A DNA stretch of 27,806 nt from an uncultured Eubacteriales bacterium. Its GTDB lineage: Bacteria > Bacillota_A > Clostridia > Peptostreptococcales > Anaerovoracaceae. The stretch is taken from positions 1-27,806 of the forward strand of contig CADATR010000017.1 of assembly GCA_902790885.1 (NCBI GenBank). The letters are read 5' to 3'. Each line of letters opens with the position of its first letter. Position 1 is the stretch's first letter. The notes beneath the pieces were generated by a model. That model ran no database searches. It was not told where the DNA came from and was given only the letters and a program-made list of their open reading frames with translations. Shown in pieces: positions 14,710 through 21,586 of this stretch. A program made the position numbers and the translations under genes.

Positions 14710-17700
14710 TTAATAATCGCTTTCACTGTCTGCGTCCATTACCATGCGGCGGACCGATTCAGGCAGGGAGTTGAATGAATCCATCGCCTGAGTGTGTCCG
14801 AAGCTGCTGCCGGCGCGTATCCCGTCATCCTCAGGTGCCATCTCGTACTCAGGTTCGCTGACAGACTCAGGCACATATACAGGCTCAGGTTCGTGTACAG
14901 GCTCCTGCCTGCGCACCTGTACCGGTTCCGGCGCAGGCTCAGGCTCCGCTTCCGCCTCGCCGCCTCCGTAATATTCGTCTTCCGTTATGAGAAGCTGCCG
15001 CGGTCTGGAACCGTCCGACGGACCAATGATCCCCTTCTCTTCGATCTCGTCAATGATCCTCGCAGCCCTGTTATAGCCTATGCGGAATCTTCTCTGCAGC
15101 ATCGATACGGAAGCCTGTTTCGACTTGAAGATGAACGCGATGGCATCCTCGGTCAGTTCGTCCTGAGGCTCCTTGCTCGTTCTTTTGTCGGCATTTTCGA
15201 TCGCATTTTGAAGTTCTTCATCGTAATCAGGGTTTCCGCCCTCTTTCTTTACAAACTTTATTACCTTATCTATCTCCTTCTCAGAGATATACGGTCCCTG
15301 CACCCTGTACGGCTTTGTGGAGCCTACAGGCGAGAAGAGCATGTCGCCCTTGCCGAGCAGTTTCTCGGCTCCGGCCATGTCGAGTATGGTGCGGGAGTCG
15401 AACTGCGAAGCCACGCTGAACGCTATCCTTGAAGGGATGTTTGCCTTGATAAGACCGGTAACTACATCTACCGACGGCCTCTGCGTCGCGACTATCAGGT
15501 GCATGCCTGCTGCTCTGGCCTTCTGAGCCAGACGGCAGATGGAATTCTCCACTTCTGAAGGTGATGCCATCATGAGGTCAGCCAGCTCATCGATTATGAT
15601 CACGATCTGAGGCTTGCAGTCCGCGTATCTGTGATCAGCGCGCATGAGCTCATTATATGAACTCAGATCCTTTACATTGTGCTCAGCAAAGGCCTCATAT
15701 CTCTTGTCCATCTCTTCTACAGCGATGGCAAGAGCCCTTGCAGCCTTTCTCGGGTCGGTTACAACAGGCGTGAGCATGTGCGGTATGCCGTTGTAATTGC
15801 CGAGCTCGACCACCTTAGGGTCTATCATGATGAGCTTGAGCTCTGAAGGCCTTGCCTTGTACAGGAAGCTCGTTACTATGGAGTTGATGCACACGGACTT
15901 TCCCGAACCTGTCGCGCCGGCGATAAGCAGGTGCGGCATGTCGCGGAGGTCAGCAACTATGTTGTTTCCGGAGATGTCCTTGCCGACAACGAATTCGATC
16001 TTTGACGGAGCCTCCATGAACTCTTCCGACTCGATGAGCTCACGAATGAAGACAGGTGCCGGCTTGTCATTTTCGACTTCGATGCCGACAGCAGCCTTGC
16101 CCGGGATAGGCGCTTCGATACGTATGCTCTTTGCCCTGAGGTTAAGAGCGATATCATCGGAAAGCCTCGTTATGCTTGCCACCTTGACTCCTGTCGCAGG
16201 CTGCACTTCGTATCTTGTTACGGAAGCGCCCTGTGTAACCTTGAGCACTCTCGCATCCACTCCGAAATCGTTCAGGGTCTGCTCAAGAAGCTCGGCGCGT
16301 GCCTGAAGCTGAGCGTCGTTCATCAGCTGCTTGGATCCCGAATCCTTTTTAAGAAGGCTCACAGGAGGCAGCTCATATGCTGCGTCATCAGTGACAGCGC
16401 TGAATCCCGCGGAGATGGCTGCATCGTCGTGCTCTGATGCTTCCGGCACATCAGTAACAGCCGGCGCTTCGGCAGCTTCAGTCTTTGGTGCCGCAGGCTT
16501 CGGAGCTGCAGGCTTCGGTCTGGCCGGAGTCTTGCTTACTGCCGCAGCGGCAGGCTTCGGAGCCTCTTCCGCTTCGAGCCCTGTACTTCTTGCAGCAGCT
16601 GAGCCAGACTTCTGATGTCCGTCGAGTCCGTAGGAGCCCGAGTGTATTATCTCGTCAGGGTCACCGAGTCCCCTGCCGTTTCTAATTGTTTCTGTTTTAG
16701 GTGCGCGTCTGGCGGCCTTGTATCCGTAGTCCTCTTCGGAGTCGAAATCGCGATCACCGGAATAAATACTTCTTTGCGCCGGCTTTTCACCGTCAAGTCC
16801 CAGTTTTCCGGACGGCTCCTTTCTGAGACTGTCGGAAGTTATCTTCTCGCCCGTCTCGCTGTCTATGCCGGCAAAGATGCTCTTCATCTTGTCAAAGAGA
16901 GTTCCCCTGCTCAGCTTCTTTTCTTCAGCAGGAGCGCTGATGATCTGCGTATAGGAAGCTTCTTTGGCGCGGGCAGCTGCACTGTTGCTGAACGGCTTAG
17001 GTATATCTTCCACGGATGGAGTCGGAGCAGGTGCAGGTGCTGCTGCAGGCGCTGTCTGTTCTTCATAAGGCTCCTCATCGCGCATGATCCCGCTGATGAT
17101 GGACTTCCAGAACGGTTTTTTCTCTGCAGGCATAGCCGAGATCGAAGGATCTGACGCCACAGCCGCCTTTATCTGTTCATCTGAAAGCCTGCGCTTCTCA
17201 TCATTTTCGAGTTCTCTCAGTATGCGGTTCTGCTCTCTCTTGATGCCTATCTTGCCCGCCATTCTCGATATAGGCGAATTGGCGACCATGAATACCGATA
17301 TAAGAAGTACGGTAACGGAAATAATGAGAAGGCCCGGCATGCCGAAAAGCTTGGCCAGAATAGAGCCTATCTCCATGCCAAGCGCTCCTCCCTTCTCACC
17401 GTTGACACCGTAAATGTAGAAGTCGACTATGTCCTTGAAACCGAACCTAATATCCTTGGGATCAATGAATCTGTATGAATTCAGCACGCACATGTTGACG
17501 AAGATCAGCAGACTGAAGACTGCCGTGCGCGTATTTATGTGAGTGAGCTTGCCGCCGAGAAGAAGCAGCGCGAATATCAGAACAAGGAAAGGCAGCACGA
17601 AGGCCATCTTTCCGAAAAGGCCGTTGCATATGTCATGGATCGTCATGCCGAAGCTTCCGGTGGTATCCAATACCACCGTGAAGAACAGGAAGATCGAGAT

Positions 17701-17925
17701 CGCGATAAGAGTTATGCTCCAGATAACATCATTGTTTCTCTTCTCCCGGTCACTTCTGCGCTTTATCTCATCGAGCACTTCCTGTCTGGTAGGATTACCG
17801 GAATAGGAAGTTTTTGCGGATGAAGATCCGCCCGGCTTTGACGTCGTGTTTTTAGGTTTATTTTTGCTCCCCGGAGGTCTTCCGGGTCCTCTTTTTGTAC
17901 TGTTGCTGTTTGTCTGCTGTGCCAT
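14710..17925 (-). CDS. ftsK: FtsK/SpoIIIE family DNA translocase with a Glu/Pro-rich C-terminal extension
   Basis: At 1071 residues this is long for the family in Firmicutes (usually about 750-900). Four membrane segments lie at about 65-215. An Ala/Pro/Lys-rich linker (about 270-540, with repeated KPAAPK units) follows. The motor has Walker A GATGSGKS at about 670 and IVIIIDELADLM near 781. The gamma winged helix (VSMLQRRFRIGYNRAARIIDEIEEKGIIGPSDG) covers about 920-975. Most homologues end soon after this domain. Here some 90 residues follow, rich in Glu-Pro and Pro-Glu units, ending in SLPESVRRMVMDADSESDY. The protein pumps chromosomal DNA through the closing septum. Its role as FtsK or SpoIIIE cannot be told from sequence. 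GAGGG precedes the ATG. Confidence 0.95.
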   Translation of the reverse strand: MAQQTNSNSTKRGPGRPPGSKNKPKNTTSKPGGSSSAKTSYSGNPTRQEVLDEIKRRSDREKRNNDVIWSITLIAISIFLFFTVVLDTTGSFGMTIHDICNGLFGKMAFVLPFLVLIFALLLLGGKLTHINTRTAVFSLLIFVNMCVLNSYRFIDPKDIRFGFKDIVDFYIYGVNGEKGGALGMEIGSILAKLFGMPGLLIISVTVLLISVFMVANSPISRMAGKIGIKREQNRILRELENDEKRRLSDEQIKAAVASDPSISAMPAEKKPFWKSIISGIMRDEEPYEEQTAPAAAPAPAPTPSVEDIPKPFSNSAAARAKEASYTQIISAPAEEKKLSRGTLFDKMKSIFAGIDSETGEKITSDSLRKEPSGKLGLDGEKPAQRSIYSGDRDFDSEEDYGYKAARRAPKTETIRNGRGLGDPDEIIHSGSYGLDGHQKSGSAAARSTGLEAEEAPKPAAAAVSKTPARPKPAAPKPAAPKTEAAEAPAVTDVPEASEHDDAAISAGFSAVTDDAAYELPPVSLLKKDSGSKQLMNDAQLQARAELLEQTLNDFGVDARVLKVTQGASVTRYEVQPATGVKVASITRLSDDIALNLRAKSIRIEAPIPGKAAVGIEVENDKPAPVFIRELIESEEFMEAPSKIEFVVGKDISGNNIVADLRDMPHLLIAGATGSGKSVCINSIVTSFLYKARPSELKLIMIDPKVVELGNYNGIPHMLTPVVTDPRKAARALAIAVEEMDKRYEAFAEHNVKDLSSYNELMRADHRYADCKPQIVIIIDELADLMMASPSEVENSICRLAQKARAAGMHLIVATQRPSVDVVTGLIKANIPSRIAFSVASQFDSRTILDMAGAEKLLGKGDMLFSPVGSTKPYRVQGPYISEKEIDKVIKFVKKEGGNPDYDEELQNAIENADKRTSKEPQDELTEDAIAFIFKSKQASVSMLQRRFRIGYNRAARIIDEIEEKGIIGPSDGSRPRQLLITEDEYYGGGEAEAEPEPAPEPVQVRRQEPVHEPEPVYVPESVSEPEYEMAPEDDGIRAGSSFGHTQAMDSFNSLPESVRRMVMDADSESDY

Positions 17926-17963
17926 TTATACCCTCTTGCATATATAATGTAGATAGCCGATTT

Positions 17964-17991
17964 ATTATACTACAAGATGTTGATTTTGTAA
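17964..17991 (-). promoter_or_regulatory. Promoter of the ftsK-rimO-pgsA-cinA unit
   Basis: Minus strand: -35 TTACAA (17986-17991), 16-bp spacer, -10 TATAAT (17964-17969), 38 bases before the ftsK ATG. Confidence 0.55.
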
Positions 17992-18001
17992 CGGTTTTCT
18001 T

Positions 18002-18030
18002 AACAAAACAAAAGCCCCATAAGGGGCTTT
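18002..18030 (-). terminator. Intrinsic terminator of rpmF
   Basis: Minus strand: 8-bp perfect stem AAAGCCCC/GGGGCTTT with a 4-base loop, followed by TGTTTTGTT. It lies 26 bases after the rpmF stop. Confidence 0.85.
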
Positions 18031-18056
18031 GTCTGATCTGTTGATGATTCTTTCCA

Positions 18057-18236
18057 CTACTCTGCGTTCACGACGTCCTTGCCGTCATAATAACCGCATG
18101 TAGGACATACTCTGTGTGGAAGTTTTGGCTCATGGCACTGAGGACAGATCGAAAGTCCGGTCATGCTCTTCTTCATGTTAGCAGCCTTTCTGCCGCTGGT
18201 CTTAGCCTGTGATGTTTTCCTCTTAGGTACTGCCAC
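18057..18236 (-). CDS. rpmF: Ribosomal protein L32
   Basis: The start is the GTG at 18236 ([10 protein letters not shown], 59 residues), 7 bases after AAGGAGG. The upstream in-frame GTG at 18245 lies inside the ribosome site and cannot be used well. The protein has the zinc-binding CPQC-x9-CPTC form of L32. In many bacteria a DUF177 (YceD) gene precedes rpmF; here it is absent, and rpmF stands alone between a strong promoter and a terminator. Confidence 0.94.
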   Translation of the reverse strand: MAVPKRKTSQAKTSGRKAANMKKSMTGLSICPQCHEPKLPHRVCPTCGYYDGKDVVNAE

Positions 18237-18300
18237 TGTCGACACCTCCTTATATGTTCAAATTCTTTCAATATCTGTACTTATCTTGTCGCACCGATAC

Positions 18301-18329
18301 ATTATATTCATCGATTTCGGGCTTGTCAA
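18301..18329 (-). promoter_or_regulatory. Full-consensus promoter of rpmF
   Basis: Minus strand: TTGACA (18324-18329), 17-bp spacer, TATAAT (18301-18306), both hexamers perfect. Transcription would begin near 18294. The tRNA-Pro gene is divergent on the other side. Confidence 0.85.
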
Positions 18330-18426
18330 CGGTTTTATGATTATATTTTGACGGCCTTGAAAAAACTTTTTTAAAAAAGGGGTGGAATTCCTTTTTCTTT
18401 TGTGCTATCTTATCTCTTGTGATTAA

Positions 18427-18503
18427 CGGGGTGTGGCTCAGCTTGGTAGAGCGCTTCGTTCGGGACGAAGAGGTCGCGTGTTCAAATCTCGTCACCCCGA
18501 CCA
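18427..18503 (+). tRNA. tRNA-Pro (anticodon CGG)
   Basis: The cloverleaf folds by eye: acceptor CGGGGTG/CACCCCG, D arm GCTC/GAGC with AGCTTGGTA loop, anticodon stem CTTCG/CGAAG with loop TTCGGGA (anticodon CGG reads CCG), T loop TTCAAAT. The T stem has one T-T mismatch and one G-T pair (GCGTG/CTCGT). Discriminator A and CCA are encoded at 18500-18503. It is the only plus-strand gene in the first 24 kb and is followed by its own terminator. Confidence 0.93.
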
Positions 18504-18506
18504 TCA

Positions 18507-18540
18507 GACCGCTGATAGAAATATCGGCGGTCTTTTCATT
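18507..18540 (+). terminator. Intrinsic terminator of tRNA-Pro
   Basis: Plus strand: GACCGC...GCGGTC extended by GATA/TATC to an 11-bp stem with one wobble pair, GAAA loop, then TTTTCATTT. It overlaps the last codon of the convergent tmcAL gene. Confidence 0.85.
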
Positions 18541-19777
18541 TACCTGTCATTACAGGCTGGTGTCTGCGGTCGCTGCAGGAGTCCGTCTCCCCTTTTGTCA
18601 CAAGGTTATAGATATCAGCCGCATGCATGTCGAGCTGAAGCAGCTTTTCTGCCTGCCGGCTGAGCCCCTCGGTATTCTTATTGACATTGATGATCACCGG
18701 CAAAGAAGCCGTGCCCTCATCTCTCATCTCAGCGAGAAGTTTCCTTCCGGTTTCGCTGAAGCCCAGCACCCTGATATATTCAGGACCGTCCATGTCATAC
18801 CTGCTTCTGGTTATTCCCAGCACAAGCTGCATGCAGAGCCTTGACAGCCTGGTATATGTATATCTTTTTGATTTCAGCCTTCTGACAAAGGCCGACCAGG
18901 ACTCCGCGGTGCCGGCGCATGCTTTCATGAGCGACGCCAGCCCTTCTCCTCCGGACGGACAGTCCTCAATAGTCTCCTCATCCGTCGAAAGCACAGCGTA
19001 TCTGAGTAATTCAGGCCAGATGTCCTTATCAGGTCCGCTCAGATGACATTCCCTCATCGATTCCGCCGTGCACTCCGGCACATACCTCGACAGATCACCA
19101 CCGCTGAAAGTCTGTGCCCTTATGGCCGAAGCGCTCTGATAAACGATGCGCTCGTCATAGGGGTCTCCGTATCCCGCCCCTTCACGGTGTACAGCCACAG
19201 GCTCGGCTGTGCGCATCGCCCTTATATATTCGAACCCGAGTATGTCGTTTGCCTTCTTCAGTACGCGCAGATCATTCTCTATCTTCCTCCCGGAGTCGGG
19301 ATCTGACCCGTTCAGCGCGGTCATTATGCGCATATAGGCCCGATTTCTGGCTGCCGGGAATGAAAAGCCCATCCCCCTTATCTCCTTTACAGCTTCTTCT
19401 ATCTCATGCGTGTTATTTCTGAACATGTCCGCTATTCTGGTAAGAGTTCCGATATCTCCTGATTCGCTTCCGAACGAGATATGCGACACCTTACCGGTAG
19501 CCTCAAGCAGCTTTACGGCAGCTCCAGCGTATTGACCGGCGTCGCTGAGACAAAAGAGTACCGGTATTTCGATCACAAGATCCACTCCGTTCTTAAGCGC
19601 ATGTTCGGTCCTCGTCCACTTATCCATGAAAGCGGGCTCACCGCGCTGCATATAGTCGCCGCTCATGGCAGCGATCACAGCATCGCAGCCCGTGATGCGC
19701 CTTGTCTCTTCAATGTGATAAACGTGGCCGTTATGAAGAGGATTGTATTCTGCTGTTATACCTGCCGCCTTCAGCAT
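18536..19777 (-). CDS. tmcAL: tRNA(Met) cytidine acetate ligase TmcAL (YlbM)
   Basis: TmcAL makes N4-acetylcytidine at the wobble base of elongator tRNA-Met, using acetate and ATP. The protein begins AAGITAEYNPLHNGH, with the nucleotidyltransferase HxGH motif, followed by AAMSGDYMQRGEPAFMDKWTRTEHAL and FGSESGD, all typical of the family. I chose the ATG at 19777 (413 residues), 5-6 bases after AAAGGA. The TTG at 19798 lies in the T-run of a terminator. The gene therefore stands 14 bases after that terminator, with no separate promoter seen, so it is either expressed by readthrough or from a site I missed. It converges with tRNA-Pro. Confidence 0.93.
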   Translation of the reverse strand: MLKAAGITAEYNPLHNGHVYHIEETRRITGCDAVIAAMSGDYMQRGEPAFMDKWTRTEHALKNGVDLVIEIPVLFCLSDAGQYAGAAVKLLEATGKVSHISFGSESGDIGTLTRIADMFRNNTHEIEEAVKEIRGMGFSFPAARNRAYMRIMTALNGSDPDSGRKIENDLRVLKKANDILGFEYIRAMRTAEPVAVHREGAGYGDPYDERIVYQSASAIRAQTFSGGDLSRYVPECTAESMRECHLSGPDKDIWPELLRYAVLSTDEETIEDCPSGGEGLASLMKACAGTAESWSAFVRRLKSKRYTYTRLSRLCMQLVLGITRSRYDMDGPEYIRVLGFSETGRKLLAEMRDEGTASLPVIINVNKNTEGLSRQAEKLLQLDMHAADIYNLVTKGETDSCSDRRHQPVMTGK

Positions 19778-19790
19778 TTTCGTCCTTTCA

Positions 19791-19821
19791 GAAAACAAGG
19801 GTCCGCCTGTACAGCAGACCC
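19791..19821 (-). terminator. Intrinsic terminator after the coiled-coil gene
   Basis: Minus strand: 8-bp stem GGGTCTGC/GCGGACCC (one T-G pair), 7-base loop, then TTGTTTTC. It lies 26 bases after the stop at 19848 and 14 bases before the tmcAL ATG. Confidence 0.7.
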
Positions 19822-19847
19822 CGTTATGATCTCAATAGAATCAGAGC

Positions 19848-20426
19848 TTATTCTTCCTCTGCCTTTTCAGGCGCTTCAGCCTCAGGCTGATCGCCGAGGC
19901 GCACTCTCTCCGCCAGAGTCTTCATCTCCTGACGGTTCTGGTTTACCTTGGCGTTGATGTTGGAGAACATCTGATTGAAGTACTCAGTCATCGGCTGAAT
20001 GTACGAGCCGCTCACGCTTGCGATATCCGTCTGCATATCGTAAAGAAGCTGATCGATGTACTCATACGATCTGTACTTCATATAGTTCGCGTGATTCTCG
20101 GCCTCCTTGAGGATGGCGTCAGCTCTTCTCTGAGCGTCCTTGTAAATATTGTTGTTGTTTACAAGGTATTCGACCTGATCCTTGGCCTCGTTGATCATTC
20201 TGTTGTATTCTCTCTTGGCATCGCTGATGATGCGGTCTCTCTCCTGATCGAGCCATCTCGCCTGCTGGATGTCGCGCGGAAGGTTTGCGCGTATATCCTC
20301 GAGGATCTTCGTTGCCACATCAAGGTCGATGATGCCTTTTTCAGAGAAAGGCATTTTGCTGGATGAAGTGATAAGATCTTCAAGTTCCTCAAGAAGAGAC
20401 ATTAATTTGATGCTGTCATCGTTCAT
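19848..20426 (-). CDS. Conserved coiled-coil protein of unknown function
   Basis: The 192-residue protein has no membrane segment or signal. A short N-terminal part (MNDDSIKLMSLLEELEDLITSS) is followed by long charged helices (about 50-115 and 125-175, e.g. RIISDAKREYNRMINEAKDQVEYLV, RRADAILKEAENHANYMKYRSYEYIDQLL) resembling the stalk-like helices of ATPase subunit H/E or DivIVA-type proteins. The C-terminus is Ala/Glu-rich and acidic. I do not assign a function. It follows coaD by 58 bases on the same strand and ends at a terminator, so it is the last gene of the asp23-recG-rsmD-coaD unit. A cell-division or envelope scaffold role is possible but only inferred. Confidence 0.75.
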   Translation of the reverse strand: MNDDSIKLMSLLEELEDLITSSSKMPFSEKGIIDLDVATKILEDIRANLPRDIQQARWLDQERDRIISDAKREYNRMINEAKDQVEYLVNNNNIYKDAQRRADAILKEAENHANYMKYRSYEYIDQLLYDMQTDIASVSGSYIQPMTEYFNQMFSNINAKVNQNRQEMKTLAERVRLGDQPEAEAPEKAEEE

Positions 20427-20484
20427 ATTGATTCCTCCATTTTCCGATCAGGACCGGCTGAGCCGTTCCACTTTTTACCCGAGT

Positions 20485-20970
20485 CTATTGAGTGAGTTTT
20501 TCTTTGATCCTTTTTTCCGCGTATGCCGGGAGCAGTCCTTCAACGCTTCCTCCGAATGAAGCGACCTCTTTTATAAGACTTGAACTTATGAATGAATACA
20601 TAGGATCAGTCATGAGAAAGACGGTCTCGGTTTCTCCCGTAAAAAGACGAGCATTCATCTGAGCCATCTGAAGCTCGTTCTCAAAATCAGTCGTAGCTCT
20701 CAGACCTCTGACATATGCTATGAATCCGTTCTCATTGACATAGTCTGCCAGAAGCCCGCTGAAAGTGTCCACGTACACATTCGGGATGTGCTTTGTGACC
20801 TCTTTAGCGATCTCTACCCTTTCTTCAACAGTAAAAAAGCCCGTCTTGTGCGGATTGATCGCGATCGCCACAGTGAGTGAATCGTACATCTTTGCGGCTC
20901 TCTCTATTATATTGAGATGTCCGTTTGTAACCGGATCGAACGACCCCGCGTACAAAGCTTTTCTTTCCAT
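20485..20970 (-). CDS. coaD: Pantetheine-phosphate adenylyltransferase
   Basis: CoaD adenylates 4'-phosphopantetheine in coenzyme A synthesis. The start is the ATG at 20970 (MERKALYAGSFDPVTNGH, 161 residues), 9 bases after GAGG; the GTG at 20985 overlaps that site. The TNGH motif (15-18), YVRGLRATTDFENELQMAQMN and the SFISSSLIKEVASFGGSVEGLLP nucleotide-binding end are all present. It follows rsmD by 31 bases, a common pairing in Firmicutes. Confidence 0.96.
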   Translation of the reverse strand: MERKALYAGSFDPVTNGHLNIIERAAKMYDSLTVAIAINPHKTGFFTVEERVEIAKEVTKHIPNVYVDTFSGLLADYVNENGFIAYVRGLRATTDFENELQMAQMNARLFTGETETVFLMTDPMYSFISSSLIKEVASFGGSVEGLLPAYAEKRIKEKLTQ

Positions 20971-21001
20971 CGGCAAGTCCCTCACTTAATAAATCATATT
21001 A

Positions 21002-21571
21002 TCAAATAGATTCGTGATTATCAACCAAAAACAGGTCTACGCCGATCGAACCGTATTTCTTTTCTTTGAATTTTGAGAGATTTCCGTATGTATCAGATAA
21101 TTTATTATCGTATAAATGCTCGCAGACCACTATACTGCGCTCATCAACAAGGCCGTATTCCTGAAGTCTTGTTATTGCCGTAACGTAATATTCGGTTTTC
21201 TCATACGGCGGATCGAGAATGACTATGTCGAATACAGGTTTTTCTCTTCTGCCGGATATCTCATCGAGCGCGGCAGCATAATCCCTGCCTATGACCACGG
21301 CTTCACTGCCTGCTCCGCAGTTTGCAATATTTGCAGTCAGCACTCTCTGGTTTTGCCTGTTTGACTCTACAAATGTGCATCTTGCGGCCCCGCGCGACAG
21401 CGCCTCAATGCCCATCGCACCGCTCCCGGCGAAAAGATCCAGCACCTCAGCGTCAGGAAGCCACTGCATTATCATGCTGAATATCGCTTCCCTTACCTTC
21501 TCGGTCGTCGGCCTAATGCCTGCAGGCACCTCTATGTTTCTGTATTTGTATTTTCCTGATGTTATTTTCAT
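21002..21571 (-). CDS. rsmD: 16S rRNA (guanine966-N2)-methyltransferase
   Basis: The 189 residues hold the SAM-binding motif VLDLFAGSGAMGIEALSRGA (about 43-62) and the catalytic DPPY (120-123). The N-terminal GKYKYRNIEVPAGIRPTTEKVREAIFSM is typical of RsmD. It methylates G966 of 16S rRNA. It is placed between recG (gap 15) and coaD (gap 31), all in one unit. Confidence 0.95.
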   Translation of the reverse strand: MKITSGKYKYRNIEVPAGIRPTTEKVREAIFSMIMQWLPDAEVLDLFAGSGAMGIEALSRGAARCTFVESNRQNQRVLTANIANCGAGSEAVVIGRDYAAALDEISGRREKPVFDIVILDPPYEKTEYYVTAITRLQEYGLVDERSIVVCEHLYDNKLSDTYGNLSKFKEKKYGSIGVDLFLVDNHESI

Positions 21572-21586
21572 TTTCCTATACGATTC

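Noticed and set aside
14794..15432. Plus-strand ORF of 212 codons opposite the FtsK motor
   Set aside because: Arg/Leu-rich composition that mirrors the Glu/Pro and Ala codons of ftsK; no domain.
18237..18245. Upstream GTG start of rpmF at 18245 (and likewise GTG at 24366 for rpmB)
   Set aside because: These codons fall within or against the GGAGG sites that serve the next start codon.
18268..18504. Minus-strand ORF of 78 codons across the tRNA-Pro gene
   Set aside because: It is a readthrough of tRNA and promoter DNA.
19778..19798. TTG start of tmcAL at 19798
   Set aside because: It lies in the T-run of a terminator and lacks a ribosome site; the ATG at 19777 has one.
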